NCBI GenBank assembly: GCA_016714685.1 | Contig: JADKCH010000001.1 | Location: 1-64,000 of the forward strand | Source: Candidatus Geothrix odensensis | GTDB lineage: Bacteria; Acidobacteriota; Holophagae; Holophagales; Holophagaceae | Direction of reading: 5' to 3' | Length of the DNA: 64,000 bases | Part shown: positions 23,101-31,875 of the stretch, piece after piece | Layout of the letters: each line of letters starts with the position of its first letter | Numbering within the stretch: position 1 is the first letter of the stretch | Made by a program: the position numbers and the translations under genes | The notes under the pieces: generated by a model | Database searches by the model: none | What the model saw: only the letters and a program-made list of their open reading frames with translations | What the model was told of the DNA's origin: nothing

Positions 23101-23997
23101 ATGATCGAAGCGGGCATCCACCTCGTCCACAAGACCGTGGGCCAGAGCAGCTTTGACGTGATCCGCGGCTTCAAGCGCCGCGCCTTCGAGGCCGGGCAGA
23201 AGAAGCTGGCCCTGGGCCACGGCGGCACCCTGGATCCCTTCGCCGACGGCCTGCTGCTGGTCCTGGCGGGCCAAGCCACCCGGCTCATGGAGCTGATGCA
23301 TCCGCTCCCCAAGACCTATGTGGCTGAGGTGGCCTGGGGCGTGGAGACCGACACCTGCGACCTGCAGGGACTTTCCCTGTCGGAGGGAGATGCTTCACGC
23401 CTGACCCCGGCTGCCCTGAACACGGCCCTGACGCCCTTCCTGGGCTGGACAGAGCAGGTGCCCCCCGCCACCAGCGCCAAGAAGATCGATGGCGAAGCCG
23501 CCTACAAGAAGGCGCACCGGGGCGAGGTGGTGCTGATGAAGCCGAGCCGGGTCTTCCTGCTCTCCGCCCGCTGGATCAGTCATGAGCTGCCCCGACGCAG
23601 CATGCTGGAGCTCACCTGCCGGGGCGGCTTCTACGTGCGCAGCCTGGGCCGGGATCTGGGCCGTGCCCTGGGCTGCGGCGCCCACCTGGCGGCCCTCCGC
23701 CGCACCGCCATCGGTCCCTGGGCCGATCCCGGCCTGGACCGTGAGCAGCTGCTGAAGGGCGCGGACCTGCTGCCCTGGTGCCCCTCGCGGCTGCTGTCCG
23801 ATGAAGATGCCGACCACCTCAGCCATGGCCGCCCCGTCCCAGTGGGCGAGTCCCAGCCCGCCACCTGGGCCCCGCCCGAAGGCTTCCCGGATCCCGGCGC
23901 GCCTCTGCGGGCCCTGCACGAGGGCCGGCTCGTGGCCCTGCTCAAGCCCGCCGAGGAGGGCCTGAGGACCTTCGCCAACCTGCGGGGCGGACTTTAG
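23101..23997 (+). CDS. truB: tRNA pseudouridine-55 synthase TruB
   Basis: 298 aa. Makes pseudouridine 55 in the T loop. Motif II with the catalytic aspartate D45 is GHGGTLDPFADGLL (usual form GHTGTLDPxATG), and other family blocks are TKxY-like KTYVAEVAWGVETDTCD and LTCRGGFYVRSLGRDLG. The C-terminal PUA region seems short. It begins with no gap after rbfA. No terminator is seen directly after it; the downstream gene has its own promoter-like elements. Confidence 0.93.
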   Translation: MIEAGIHLVHKTVGQSSFDVIRGFKRRAFEAGQKKLALGHGGTLDPFADGLLLVLAGQATRLMELMHPLPKTYVAEVAWGVETDTCDLQGLSLSEGDASRLTPAALNTALTPFLGWTEQVPPATSAKKIDGEAAYKKAHRGEVVLMKPSRVFLLSARWISHELPRRSMLELTCRGGFYVRSLGRDLGRALGCGAHLAALRRTAIGPWADPGLDREQLLKGADLLPWCPSRLLSDEDADHLSHGRPVPVGESQPATWAPPEGFPDPGAPLRALHEGRLVALLKPAEEGLRTFANLRGGL

Positions 23998-24016
23998 GGA
24001 ATTCGGATCCCCAGGG

Positions 24017-24046
24017 TTGTGAGGCCTGCTCCTCGGCCGCTAGAAT
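24017..24046 (+). promoter_or_regulatory. sigma70-type promoter for the small secreted protein gene
   Basis: TTGTGA (24017-24022) and TAGAAT (24041-24046) are separated by 18 bp, a good housekeeping match, 24 bp upstream of the ATG at 24070. Confidence 0.55.
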
Positions 24047-24069
24047 CAATCCCATCCCCAGGAGCCCGC

Positions 24070-24456
24070 ATGCTAAAAACCTACCGACCGTTCGTTATGA
24101 TCGCCTGTGTCCTGGCCTCCGCCCCTTGCCTCCTGGCCGATGATGCCGCCACCGCCACGGGGCTAGTAGGCACCTGGGAAGGGAAGTGGGAGTTCGCGGA
24201 CCTGAGCGGCAAGCTGGTGGTCAAGATCGCCTCGGCCTCGGGTGACACCCTGAAGGGCGAGTCCACCTGGTACGGCACCGCCGTGGGGGACTTCCAGGAC
24301 ACGTTCACCAAGGCCAAGGTGAAGGGGCGCGAGGTGAAGTTCCCCGAGCCCACCATGGACTTCGAAGTCACGCTCTCGGAGGATGGCTCGACCATGGTGG
24401 GCACCTGGACCTCGCCCGTGGCCACCGGCAAGGTCACCCTGGCCAGGAAGAAATAG
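24070..24456 (+). CDS. small secreted hypothetical protein
   Basis: 128 aa. Signal peptide MLKTYRPFVMIACVLASAPCLLA-D, then about 100 residues predicted as beta strands (VGTWEGKWEF, GDTLKGESTWYG, STMVGTWTSP), a lipocalin-like or small beta-barrel pattern beginning with the GTWEG signature typical of secreted beta-sandwich hypotheticals. Unknown function; probably periplasmic. Chosen start: the ATG that begins a proper signal peptide, preceded by CAGGAG. It has its own promoter and ends at a long perfect hairpin. Confidence 0.6.
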   Translation: MLKTYRPFVMIACVLASAPCLLADDAATATGLVGTWEGKWEFADLSGKLVVKIASASGDTLKGESTWYGTAVGDFQDTFTKAKVKGREVKFPEPTMDFEVTLSEDGSTMVGTWTSPVATGKVTLARKK

Positions 24457-24465
24457 TGCGCACGG

Positions 24466-24505
24466 ACCAAGGCCCCTCAGGCGCGAACGGCTGAGGGGCC
24501 TTGGT
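24466..24505. terminator. bidirectional terminator hairpin
   Basis: Perfect 15-bp inverted repeat ACCAAGGCCCCTCAG (24466-24480) and its complement (24491-24505) with a 10-nt loop, placed exactly between two convergent genes. No long T tract on either side, so it may rely on stem strength or act as a Rho-boundary stem. Confidence 0.7.
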
Positions 24506-24516
24506 CATGCGACGGT

Positions 24517-24780
24517 TCAGTTCTGGGCGGGCACCCGGGCGGCCAGGTCGTCGAGCACCTGCAGCATGTGCTGGCACTCCTCGCAGCTGGTGTGGGGGGT
24601 GCCGCAGGGGAAGCCGTCGCTCTGCATGCCGAGGCAGCGGGGCTGCTGGATGAAGCGCACCAACTCCGCCAGTAGTCCGGAGACCTTGGCGCGGAGCGGG
24701 CTGTCCGGGATCTCCCGGAGGGCCATGACGACCTTCCATTCCTCGGCGCTGAGGGTGGTCTGGATGGCGGTGTCCGTCAT
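24517..24780 (-). CDS. small Cys-rich protein linked to 2-oxoacid oxidoreductase
   Basis: 87 aa. No family recognised. The N-terminal two thirds is helical (LSAEEWKVVMALREIPDSPL). The C-terminal part carries four cysteines in a CLGMQSDGFPCGTPHTSC, ECQHM arrangement (C-x9-C-x6-C-x2-C), a plausible metal or redox site. It lies 23 bp downstream of the beta-gamma subunit gene on the same strand and has an SD (GGAGGC) before ATG 24780, so it belongs to that operon. A role as assembly factor or small electron-transfer partner is only inference. Confidence 0.6.
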   Translation of the reverse strand: MTDTAIQTTLSAEEWKVVMALREIPDSPLRAKVSGLLAELVRFIQQPRCLGMQSDGFPCGTPHTSCEECQHMLQVLDDLAARVPAQN

Positions 24781-24803
24781 GGCTGCCTCCTGGCGTTCCG
24801 GGA

Positions 24804-26234
24804 CTACTGGTCGAGCGCTTCCACCGACTTGATGCCCCAGGCGAAGGCTTCTTCGTTGAGGGGGATCAGGGCGCACTTGTCCTTCAGGGCCACTCGGATG
24901 GCGCCGAGGAAGGTCTCCTTGGGGAAGATGCCCGTGGCGGCCTGCAAGGCGCCCAGGGCCACGATGTTCTTCACCACGGCCTTGCCCAGGTCCGTGGCGA
25001 TGCCAGTGAAGGGCACCGGGAACACCTTGATGCTGGGATCCAGCACGGGGGCCTCGGTGACCACGGAACTGTCGTAGATCACATAGCCGCCCTTGCGCAC
25101 CGTGGGACCGAACTTGGCCAGGCTGGGGGCGTTGAAGGCCAGCAGGATCTGGGGATCGGGCGAGCCGGGGTTGAGCACTTCCGTCTCGGCCACATGCACG
25201 TCGGCGTAGGAGGTGCCGCCGCGGCTTTCGGGGCCGTAGCTGGGGATGTGGGTGGCGTCGAAGCCCTCGCTGATGGCGGCCCGGGCGATGAGCATGGCCG
25301 CGGTCTGGGCGCCGTCGCCGCCGGAACCGGCCAGCTTCAGGGAGACATCATTCAGATCCAGGGCGGTGGGGAAGCCCTTGCAGAAGCGCTCGGGGTGCTC
25401 GGTGCTGGCGCCGGTCAGGGCCAGGATCTTCTCTCCCTTGAAGCAGGGGGCGTTGCGGTGGAACCAGGGCTCGACGGTGAGATCCTTCTTCACGCCCAGG
25501 GGATACACCGGCTCCATGCACTCCTTGACCCACTTCTCGGTTTCCTCGGGGCTCATCTTCAGATGGGTGGGGCACTCGGCCAGCACCTCGATGAAGGAGT
25601 AGCCGCGGCCTTCCACCTGGAGCTTGAGGGCCTTCTGGATGGCCTTCTTGGCCTTGATGCGCTGCTTGGCATCGAAGAGGGCCACGCGCTCCACGTAGAC
25701 GGGGCCGTCGAGGCCCGCGATGAGCTCGGCCATCTTCATGGGCTGGCCGTTGTACTGGTCGCGGCCCGAAGGACTGGTGGAGCTGGACTGGCCCATCAGG
25801 GTGGTCGGGGCCATCTGGCCGCCGGTCATGCCGTAGATGGCGTTGTTGATGAAGATGACGGTGATGGGGGCGCCGAGCTGGGCCGTGGCCACCGTTTCCG
25901 CGAGGCCGATGGAGGCCAGGTCGCCGTCGCCCTGGTAGCTGATGACCACGCTCTCGGGGTTGGCGAACTTGTGGCCGAGGGCCACCACGGGGGCGCGGCC
26001 ATGGGCGGCCTGGGTGTTGCCCACGTCGAAGTAGTAGTAGAGGAACACGGAGCAGCCCACGGGGCTCACGGCCACCGTGCGGTCCTGGATGCCGAGGGCG
26101 TCGATGGCCTCCGCCAGGAACTTGTGGGCGAGGCCGTGGCCGCAGCCGGGGCAGTAGTGGGTGGCGTGGCCCTTGAGGCCCTGGCCGTGGGAATGGCGCT
26201 CGAACTTGTCGTAGATGACGCTGGTCTTGCTCAT
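24804..26234 (-). CDS. 2-oxoacid:ferredoxin oxidoreductase, fused beta-gamma subunit
   Basis: 476 aa. Residues about 1-275 are the TPP-binding beta subunit: CPGCGH (C28, C31), a further cluster cysteine at C61 in SPVGCS, and the TPP/Mg motif GDGD (102-105) with FINNAIYGMTGGQM. Residues about 300-476 are the gamma subunit (LAGSGGDGAQTAAMLIARAA, SYGPESRGGTSYADVHV). The fusion of beta and gamma is clear because the frame is continuous and both domains are intact. The enzyme oxidatively decarboxylates a 2-oxoacid to an acyl-CoA while reducing ferredoxin. Its start overlaps the alpha gene stop (ATGA). Confidence 0.88.
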   Translation of the reverse strand: MSKTSVIYDKFERHSHGQGLKGHATHYCPGCGHGLAHKFLAEAIDALGIQDRTVAVSPVGCSVFLYYYFDVGNTQAAHGRAPVVALGHKFANPESVVISYQGDGDLASIGLAETVATAQLGAPITVIFINNAIYGMTGGQMAPTTLMGQSSSTSPSGRDQYNGQPMKMAELIAGLDGPVYVERVALFDAKQRIKAKKAIQKALKLQVEGRGYSFIEVLAECPTHLKMSPEETEKWVKECMEPVYPLGVKKDLTVEPWFHRNAPCFKGEKILALTGASTEHPERFCKGFPTALDLNDVSLKLAGSGGDGAQTAAMLIARAAISEGFDATHIPSYGPESRGGTSYADVHVAETEVLNPGSPDPQILLAFNAPSLAKFGPTVRKGGYVIYDSSVVTEAPVLDPSIKVFPVPFTGIATDLGKAVVKNIVALGALQAATGIFPKETFLGAIRVALKDKCALIPLNEEAFAWGIKSVEALDQ

Positions 26235-27631
26235 GCGAGCACCTCCTTCCGGCCCAGGACCCGGGTCATGATCTCGCTCTGCTGGGGCAGGACGCCGCCC
26301 ATGCGGCGGACGTTCTCGAGTTCGGGGAATTCACGGACACCGGCCTTGCTGAGGGCGAGGCGGACCTCATCCTCCAGCTGCCCGGCGCTGGCTTCCACCA
26401 CCACGATGCGCTCGGCGCCCTGGATGGCCTTCTTCAGCGCTTCCACCGGGAAGGGCCAGAGGGTGATGGGGCGGAACAGACCGGCCTTGATGCCCTGGTT
26501 GCGCAGGTCCTGCACGGCGCCCTTGGCGGTGCGGGCCGGCGTGTTGCAGGCGATGAGCACCACCTCGGCGTCGTCGCAGAGGAAGGATTCGGCGCGCGCC
26601 TCCACCTGCATGGCCGCGTACTTGGCGTTGAGGTGGTGGTTGTGCGCTTCGAGGTCGGACTCGGTGAGGAAGATCGAGGAGATGAGGTTCTTGCGGTGCA
26701 TGGCATCGCCGTAGACCGCCCACTTGGGGATGCCGGGCTTGATCATGGTTTCGGGCAGCTGCACCTTGCCGGTCATCTGGCCCAGGTAGCCGTCGCCCAG
26801 CAGGATCACGGGGTTGCGGTACTTGAAGCTCAGCTCGAAGGCCAGGATCGTGAGGTCGAGCATCTCCTGGGGCGTGGAGGGCGCCAGGGTGATGGCCTGG
26901 GTGTTGCCGTGGCCGAGGCCGTGGCAGGCCAGCTTGATGTCGGACTGCTCGGGGGCGATGTTGCCCAGGCCGGGCCCGCCGCGCATGACGTCCACGAAGA
27001 CGCCCGGCAGCTCCGCGCCGATCATGTAGGAGACGCCTTCCAGCATCAGGCTGAAGCCGGGCGACGAGGTGAAGGTCATGGTGGGCAGGCCAGCGCCGGC
27101 GGTGCCATACATCATGTTCACGGCGGCCACTTCGCTGACCGCCTGGATGAAGGTGCCATCGAGCTTGGGCAGGAACTTCGCCATGAGCTCGGCGCCTTCG
27201 GTGGAGGGCGTGATGGGGTAGCCGTAGACGTGGCGGCAGCCGGCGAGGATGGCGCCCACGGCCGAGGCATAGGTGCCCTTGATGACCAGGGGTTCCGTGC
27301 GGGGCAGGGGCAGGGTCTCGTTGGGGAGATCCACGGGCTCGGGAGCCTCGCTGGGCTTCACGCCGAAGAGCTTGGCGGGATCCTCCAGCTCGAAGTCCTG
27401 GATCTCGCCCTCATGGGCGGGACGCAGGCCGTAGGGCTCGGGGCAGGCATCCATGCACATGCCGCAGGCGTTGCAGTCCGTCAGGTCCAGCTCCACCGGC
27501 ACCAGTCCGGTCATGGGGTTGATCTGGTCGCTGAGTGTGATGCAGTCCTTGGCGCAGGCATCCAGGCAACGGCCGCAGCCCTTGCAATAGTCCGGCAGAA
27601 GGAAGGGTTTCGGTCGTTCTTTGAGGGCCAT
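26231..27631 (-). CDS. 2-oxoacid:ferredoxin oxidoreductase, fused delta(ferredoxin)-alpha subunit
   Basis: 466 aa. An N-terminal dicluster ferredoxin has C16-x2-C19-x2-C22-x3-C26 and C53-x2-C56-x2-C59-x3-C63, equivalent to the separate delta subunit in four-subunit enzymes. From about residue 130 it is the alpha (pyrimidine/transketolase) domain: YGYPITPSTEGAELM, MTFTSSPGFSLMLEG, FKYRNPVILLGDGYLGQM. The last phrase is typical of VorB/KorA enzymes, so substrates could be 2-oxoisovalerate or 2-oxoglutarate; sequence alone does not decide. ATG 27631 is preceded by GGAGG. The upstream gap holds repeat copy 4. Confidence 0.88.
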   Translation of the reverse strand: MALKERPKPFLLPDYCKGCGRCLDACAKDCITLSDQINPMTGLVPVELDLTDCNACGMCMDACPEPYGLRPAHEGEIQDFELEDPAKLFGVKPSEAPEPVDLPNETLPLPRTEPLVIKGTYASAVGAILAGCRHVYGYPITPSTEGAELMAKFLPKLDGTFIQAVSEVAAVNMMYGTAGAGLPTMTFTSSPGFSLMLEGVSYMIGAELPGVFVDVMRGGPGLGNIAPEQSDIKLACHGLGHGNTQAITLAPSTPQEMLDLTILAFELSFKYRNPVILLGDGYLGQMTGKVQLPETMIKPGIPKWAVYGDAMHRKNLISSIFLTESDLEAHNHHLNAKYAAMQVEARAESFLCDDAEVVLIACNTPARTAKGAVQDLRNQGIKAGLFRPITLWPFPVEALKKAIQGAERIVVVEASAGQLEDEVRLALSKAGVREFPELENVRRMGGVLPQQSEIMTRVLGRKEVLA

Positions 27632-27774
27632 GGGGCCTCCATGCAGGGACACAGGTCCTACCTGGAGGAAGTTTCGACCTGGGTCCATGTGTCTGTGGTC
27701 ACAAGCATGGAACGGCGCAGACCACTACCGACCGGTGGGTTGAGAAATGCCCCGAGACGGAGCGGTCTGTGGGG

Positions 27775-27940
27775 GTAGGTGGGAGTGCACTGGCGCTGGG
27801 AGCCTCTTTGATGCAGCGCGCGCTGCGCGGTGACCCACCTGAGTGCGCCGCCAACAAGGTTGCCGCCGTTGGCGGCCACAGGAATCAGTGTCTCCAGCCT
27901 TGCGGGCCGCAGGCCGTACCTTCAGCCTCCAGACTCTACC
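27775..27940. repeat. dispersed palindromic intergenic repeat, copy 4 (degenerate)
   Basis: The right end is typical (GTGTCTCCAG at 27888-27897, GCGGGCCGCAGGCCGTACCT, then CCTCCAGACTC running into the nadK stop codon). The core is GCGGTGACCCACCTGAGTGCG (27827-27847 region), with one base changed from GCCGACCCA. The left arm is poorly conserved. An additional inverted repeat CAGACC/GGTCTG occurs just left of it (about 27718-27769). The 304-bp gap between nadK and the oxidoreductase holds no gene. Confidence 0.65.
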
Positions 27941-28814
27941 TGTCCCCCCAGTGCAGCTTCTGCTGGAGGAGGGCGAAGAAGTCGAGTCCTGGCCGCTGCA
28001 GGAGGGTGATCCGGGTCTTCGCCTGATGCAGCCTGACCTCGTCGCCCGGCTGCACCCGGTGGCCCACCTGGCCATCCAGCGTGAGGTGGGCGTCCTCGGC
28101 GTCCTGCAGGGTGATGGAGATGGGCAGCGAGGCCGGCACCACGGAGGGCCGCAGGGTGAGGGTGTGCGGGCAGATGGGCGCGATCACGAAGGCTTCCAGA
28201 CTGGGGTGCAGGATCGGCCCCCCGGCAGACAGCGAATAGGCGGTGGAGCCCGTGGGCGTGGCCACGATGAGGCCATCTGCCTTCATGGGACCGGCGTCCT
28301 GGTCGCCGATCCGCAAGTGCATGTCCATGATGCGGGCCAGGGCGCCCTTGGCGAGGACGGCATCGTTCAGCACGGTCTGGCGGGCCAGCAGGGTTCCCTG
28401 GCGCCAGAGCTCGGTTTCCAGCATGGGCCGCACGTCAGGCAGGAGCGCTCCGGCCAGGAAGGCCTCCACGGCCTCCCGCGCACCAGACACGGGATGGGCC
28501 GTGAGGAAGCCCAGGGAGCCCAGGTTGATGCCGAGGATCGGCGTGCCCCGCAGGCCCACCCGACGGGCCGCATAGAGCAGCGTCCCGTCACCTCCAAGTA
28601 CCAGGCAGAGGTCCGCTGGCGCATCACCAGCGCCCAGGTCCAGCTCGATGTGCAACCGGGCCGGGTCCAATCCGGCCTGGGCCCAGGCCTCTTCCAGCCC
28701 CGGCTCGCCGAGGACCTCCCAGCCGCGCTCCAGGAAAACCGGCAGCGCCGCCCGCAGGGTGGAACCCAGGTGCGGGGATTTGACCTTGGCCACGAGGACG
28801 AGTCGCTGGGGCAT
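27936..28814 (-). CDS. nadK: NAD kinase
   Basis: 292 aa. Phosphorylates NAD to NADP. Signature GGDGTLL at 74-80, followed by GINLGSLGFLT, the LNDAVL motif, and the substrate block ADGLIVATPTGSTAYSLSAGG; all are standard for bacterial PpnK. The stop codon lies within the end of repeat copy 4, so the repeat boundary touches the gene. It diverges from the class A PBP gene with 28 bp between the two starts. Confidence 0.95.
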   Translation of the reverse strand: MPQRLVLVAKVKSPHLGSTLRAALPVFLERGWEVLGEPGLEEAWAQAGLDPARLHIELDLGAGDAPADLCLVLGGDGTLLYAARRVGLRGTPILGINLGSLGFLTAHPVSGAREAVEAFLAGALLPDVRPMLETELWRQGTLLARQTVLNDAVLAKGALARIMDMHLRIGDQDAGPMKADGLIVATPTGSTAYSLSAGGPILHPSLEAFVIAPICPHTLTLRPSVVPASLPISITLQDAEDAHLTLDGQVGHRVQPGDEVRLHQAKTRITLLQRPGLDFFALLQQKLHWGDR

Positions 28815-28842
28815 GGCATCACTCTACCGCTATCCTTGAGCC

Positions 28843-31323
28843 ATGGCTTCCAACCCGGCTTCCCCCACCTCGCCAGCCCGCCGTTGGATCCGGAGGCTGC
28901 TGCTCGCCTTCGTGGCGCTCGCGACCCTCGGGGCAGTCACCCTTGCCGTGTCCTGGTCCGTGCTCTCCCGGGATGCCGACAGCTTCCTCACGCTCTTCGC
29001 CCTGCGCGTGCCGAAGACCATCACCAAGGTGCTGGACCAGAGCGGCAACGTGATCGGCATCTTCGCGGAGGAGCACCGGGTGGTGATCCCCTACGGCGAC
29101 ATCCCCAAGGCCTTCATCAATGCTCTGGTGGCCACAGAGGACACCGACTTCTGGCAGCACGGTGGCGTCTCGACCCGAGGCGTCCTGCGCTCCGGTGTGA
29201 ACTTCATCACCAGCTTCGGTCGCCGTCGCGAAGGTGCCTCCACGCTCACCATGCAGCTGATCCGCACCGTGACGGCCAAGCGGCAGAAGCGCCTGGATCG
29301 CAAGCTGAAGGAGATCATCCTCGCCCGCAAGCTGGAGAAGGCCTACTCCAAGAAGCAGATCATGGAGATGTACGCCAACGAGGTGTACTTCGGCGGCGGG
29401 CGCTACGGCATCGAGGCTGCGGCTGAGTTCTATTTCGGCAAGAGCGCCCCCCAGCTGCTGCCTGAGGAGTGCGCCCTGCTGGCGGGGCTCGTCCAGAATC
29501 CGAACTGGTACAACCCCTACAATCCCGATCCCAAGGCCCGCGCCGCGGCCAAGTCGCGCCGCAACCACGTGTTCGTCCGCATGGTCAAGGAGGGCTACCT
29601 CAAGGCCGCCGAGGCCAGCCTGCTCATCGAGAAACCCATCCGTCTGGCGCGGGAGAATGCCCGCGAAGAGGCCGTGGCGCCCTACGTGGTCGAGGAGGTC
29701 CGCAAATACCTCTATGAGAAGTACGGGCGGGAACAGGTGCTGAATGGCGGGCTGGAGGTCACCACCACCGTGGACAGCTTCTGGCAGGAGGCCGCCAACG
29801 AGGCGGTGCGCAACGGCGTCAAGGCCGTGGACCGGCGCCGGGGCTTCCGCAAGGACGCGGTGCAGTTCGTGACCGATCCCGAGACGACGCAGCTGAACGG
29901 CTGGCGGCGCTACTTCGAGAAGGGCGATAGCGTGCGGGGCGTGATCCTCGGCTGGAAGGGCGGCAAGGCCCTGGTGCGCATCGGAAAGACGCAGCTGGAT
30001 GTTCCCGAGGCTGCCTTCGCCTGGGCCGGGAAGGACATCCAGAAGCTGCTCCCCCGGGGCGCGGCCCCGCTCTTCACCGTGAAGGCCTCTGATGAAGGCA
30101 CGCCCAGGTCCCTCGAACTGGACCAGGATCCTTCCGTGGAGGGCGCGCTGATGGCCGTGGATCCCCGGACGGGCGAGATCCGGGCCATGGTGGGCGGCTA
30201 CGACTTCAACCGCTCGAAGTTCAACCGCACGACGCAGGCCCTGCGCCAGGTGGGGTCCACCATGAAGGCCTTCGTCTACGGTGCGGCCTTCACCGCCGGG
30301 AAGACACCGGCCTCCATGGTCAATGATGTGCCGACGCGCTTCCTCGACACCGTGGACTACGCCCTGATCACGCACCCGGATGGCAGCTCGGACTTCAAGC
30401 CCCTGCGACCGGGGGTGAAACCCTACGAGCCCAAGAACTACGAACGCGATTTCTGGGGGCCCATCCCCATCTGGGAGGCCCTGCGCGATTCCCGGAACGT
30501 CCCGGCCGTGCGCACCCTCGAGGAGACAGGCGTCATGAACGTCATCGACTTCGCCCGCAAGTGCGGCGTCACGGGCCACATCCCGCCCTATCCCAGCATG
30601 GCGCTGGGCTCCGGCGACTTCACCCTCCGGGAGATGGTGCGGGGCTACGCCACCATCGCCAACGGCGGCCTCCAGGCGCCACCGCCCTTCTTCATCAAGA
30701 AGGTCGCGGACCGCAATGGCCGCGTGCTGGAGAGCCATGGCGGCGGCGCCACAGAACAGGTGCTGGATCCCATGAGCACCTACCAGCTCATCCAGTGCCT
30801 CCAGGGCGTGGCCACCAGCGGCACCGGCGCCAAGAGCAACGAGCTGGAGTGGCCCGTGGCGGGCAAGACCGGCACCACGGACGACCACACGGACGGCTGG
30901 TTCATCGGCTTCTCCACCAAGGTGGTCTGTGGCGTGTGGGTGGGGCTGGACGAGAAGAAGACGATCTTCAGGGGCGCGGATGGCGCCAAGGTGGCGCTAC
31001 CCATCTGGATCGACTTCATGAGGGCCGCGCTGCCCACCACCGAGCGGGAGGAGTTCAAAGCGCCCGACGGCATGGAGTGGGCGGACATCGATCGCTACAC
31101 CGGTCTGCTGGCCACCTCCGCCACGGCCGACCGCGTGCTCCACCTGGCCTTCAAGCCCGGCACCGTGCCCAAGTCCGGCAGCGATGCCGAGGCCATCCAG
31201 CTGGTGAAAGAGGCGCGTGACAAGGCCAACGCCCAGCCCGTGGAGAACCGCGTCTGGGGCCGCCCCAAGCCAGTTGAGGAGGCCACGCCACTGGACCTGA
31301 ACGCCACCGACCCGAACGCCTGA
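28843..31323 (+). CDS. class A penicillin-binding protein (PBP1A-like)
   Basis: 826 aa bifunctional peptidoglycan synthase. One N-terminal membrane helix (about 17-42). Glycosyltransferase 51 domain: catalytic E99 in ATEDTDFWQHGG, GASTLTMQLIR, KLKEIILARKLE, KKQIMEMYANEVYFGGG and GIEAAAEFYFGK. An OB-like insert about 320-400, then the transpeptidase with S472-T-M-K475 in RQVGSTMKAFVYG, S550-R-N552 and K675-T-G677. The SxxK neighbourhood QVGSTMKAF differs mildly from the common QPGSxFKPF. It spans the inner membrane and acts in the periplasm, a natural partner of the Tol-Pal/CpoB genes at 11-14 kb. Confidence 0.93.
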   Translation: MASNPASPTSPARRWIRRLLLAFVALATLGAVTLAVSWSVLSRDADSFLTLFALRVPKTITKVLDQSGNVIGIFAEEHRVVIPYGDIPKAFINALVATEDTDFWQHGGVSTRGVLRSGVNFITSFGRRREGASTLTMQLIRTVTAKRQKRLDRKLKEIILARKLEKAYSKKQIMEMYANEVYFGGGRYGIEAAAEFYFGKSAPQLLPEECALLAGLVQNPNWYNPYNPDPKARAAAKSRRNHVFVRMVKEGYLKAAEASLLIEKPIRLARENAREEAVAPYVVEEVRKYLYEKYGREQVLNGGLEVTTTVDSFWQEAANEAVRNGVKAVDRRRGFRKDAVQFVTDPETTQLNGWRRYFEKGDSVRGVILGWKGGKALVRIGKTQLDVPEAAFAWAGKDIQKLLPRGAAPLFTVKASDEGTPRSLELDQDPSVEGALMAVDPRTGEIRAMVGGYDFNRSKFNRTTQALRQVGSTMKAFVYGAAFTAGKTPASMVNDVPTRFLDTVDYALITHPDGSSDFKPLRPGVKPYEPKNYERDFWGPIPIWEALRDSRNVPAVRTLEETGVMNVIDFARKCGVTGHIPPYPSMALGSGDFTLREMVRGYATIANGGLQAPPPFFIKKVADRNGRVLESHGGGATEQVLDPMSTYQLIQCLQGVATSGTGAKSNELEWPVAGKTGTTDDHTDGWFIGFSTKVVCGVWVGLDEKKTIFRGADGAKVALPIWIDFMRAALPTTEREEFKAPDGMEWADIDRYTGLLATSATADRVLHLAFKPGTVPKSGSDAEAIQLVKEARDKANAQPVENRVWGRPKPVEEATPLDLNATDPNA

Positions 31324-31875
31324 TCAGGGCCGCCGCGGGTGCTTGGCGAAGGTGGCGTCCTCCTCCAGGGTGTGTTTGCGGAACCAGTTGAACAGGAAGG
31401 CTGAGAGGTCCAGGGAGGCCCCCTGATCGCCCACCGCGAGGTGTTCGCGCAGCTGGTGCGCCTCGGTCCTGAAGCGGTCGTGCTCTTCCTTGTGGTGCGC
31501 CAGGCCTGGGAACTTGATGTGTTCCAGGTAGGATTCCTCGTACTGGAAGTGGTCATTCATTTTCTGGAGCAGCGCATCCAGCGACGCCACCAGGTCCTCG
31601 GCGGCCAGGCCCCGGCCAAGGTCCTTCTGGAAACCCAGGATGGCCTCGCGGATGTGGTGGTGCTGCTCATCGAGCTTGGCGACCCCCGTGGTGAAGCCCA
31701 CGCCCGCTTTGGCCTGGGTCGGGGGAGGGGCCACCGGTGCCGCGGCCTTTGGCCTGGCGGCAGCACCCGGAACGTTCTTCCTTCTGAGGATGATGCGGTA
31801 CCAGAAGGATCGGAAATCCATGTACAGGATCCTGAAAGCACCATTCTTCCTACGGTCGAGCGCAGGGTCGTACAT
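31324..31875 (-). CDS. bacteriohemerythrin domain protein
   Basis: 183 aa. An N-terminal segment of about 55 residues (RRKNGAFRILYMDFRSFWYR and a Pro/Ala linker) precedes a hemerythrin four-helix bundle. Diiron ligands are recognisable in FTTGVAKLDEQHHHIREAI, HFQYEESYLEHIKFP, HHKEEHDRF and WFRKHTLEEDATFAKH. It probably binds O2 or NO. The N-terminal part looks like a remnant or a basic membrane-proximal tag; not recognised. Convergent with the PBP gene, the stops being adjacent. Confidence 0.85.
   Translation of the reverse strand: MYDPALDRRKNGAFRILYMDFRSFWYRIILRRKNVPGAAARPKAAAPVAPPPTQAKAGVGFTTGVAKLDEQHHHIREAILGFQKDLGRGLAAEDLVASLDALLQKMNDHFQYEESYLEHIKFPGLAHHKEEHDRFRTEAHQLREHLAVGDQGASLDLSAFLFNWFRKHTLEEDATFAKHPRRP

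Noticed and set aside
28819..30888. 689-residue open frame opposite the class A PBP
   Set aside because: Antisense shadow: the PBP on + has every GT51 and transpeptidase motif in order; this frame has none.
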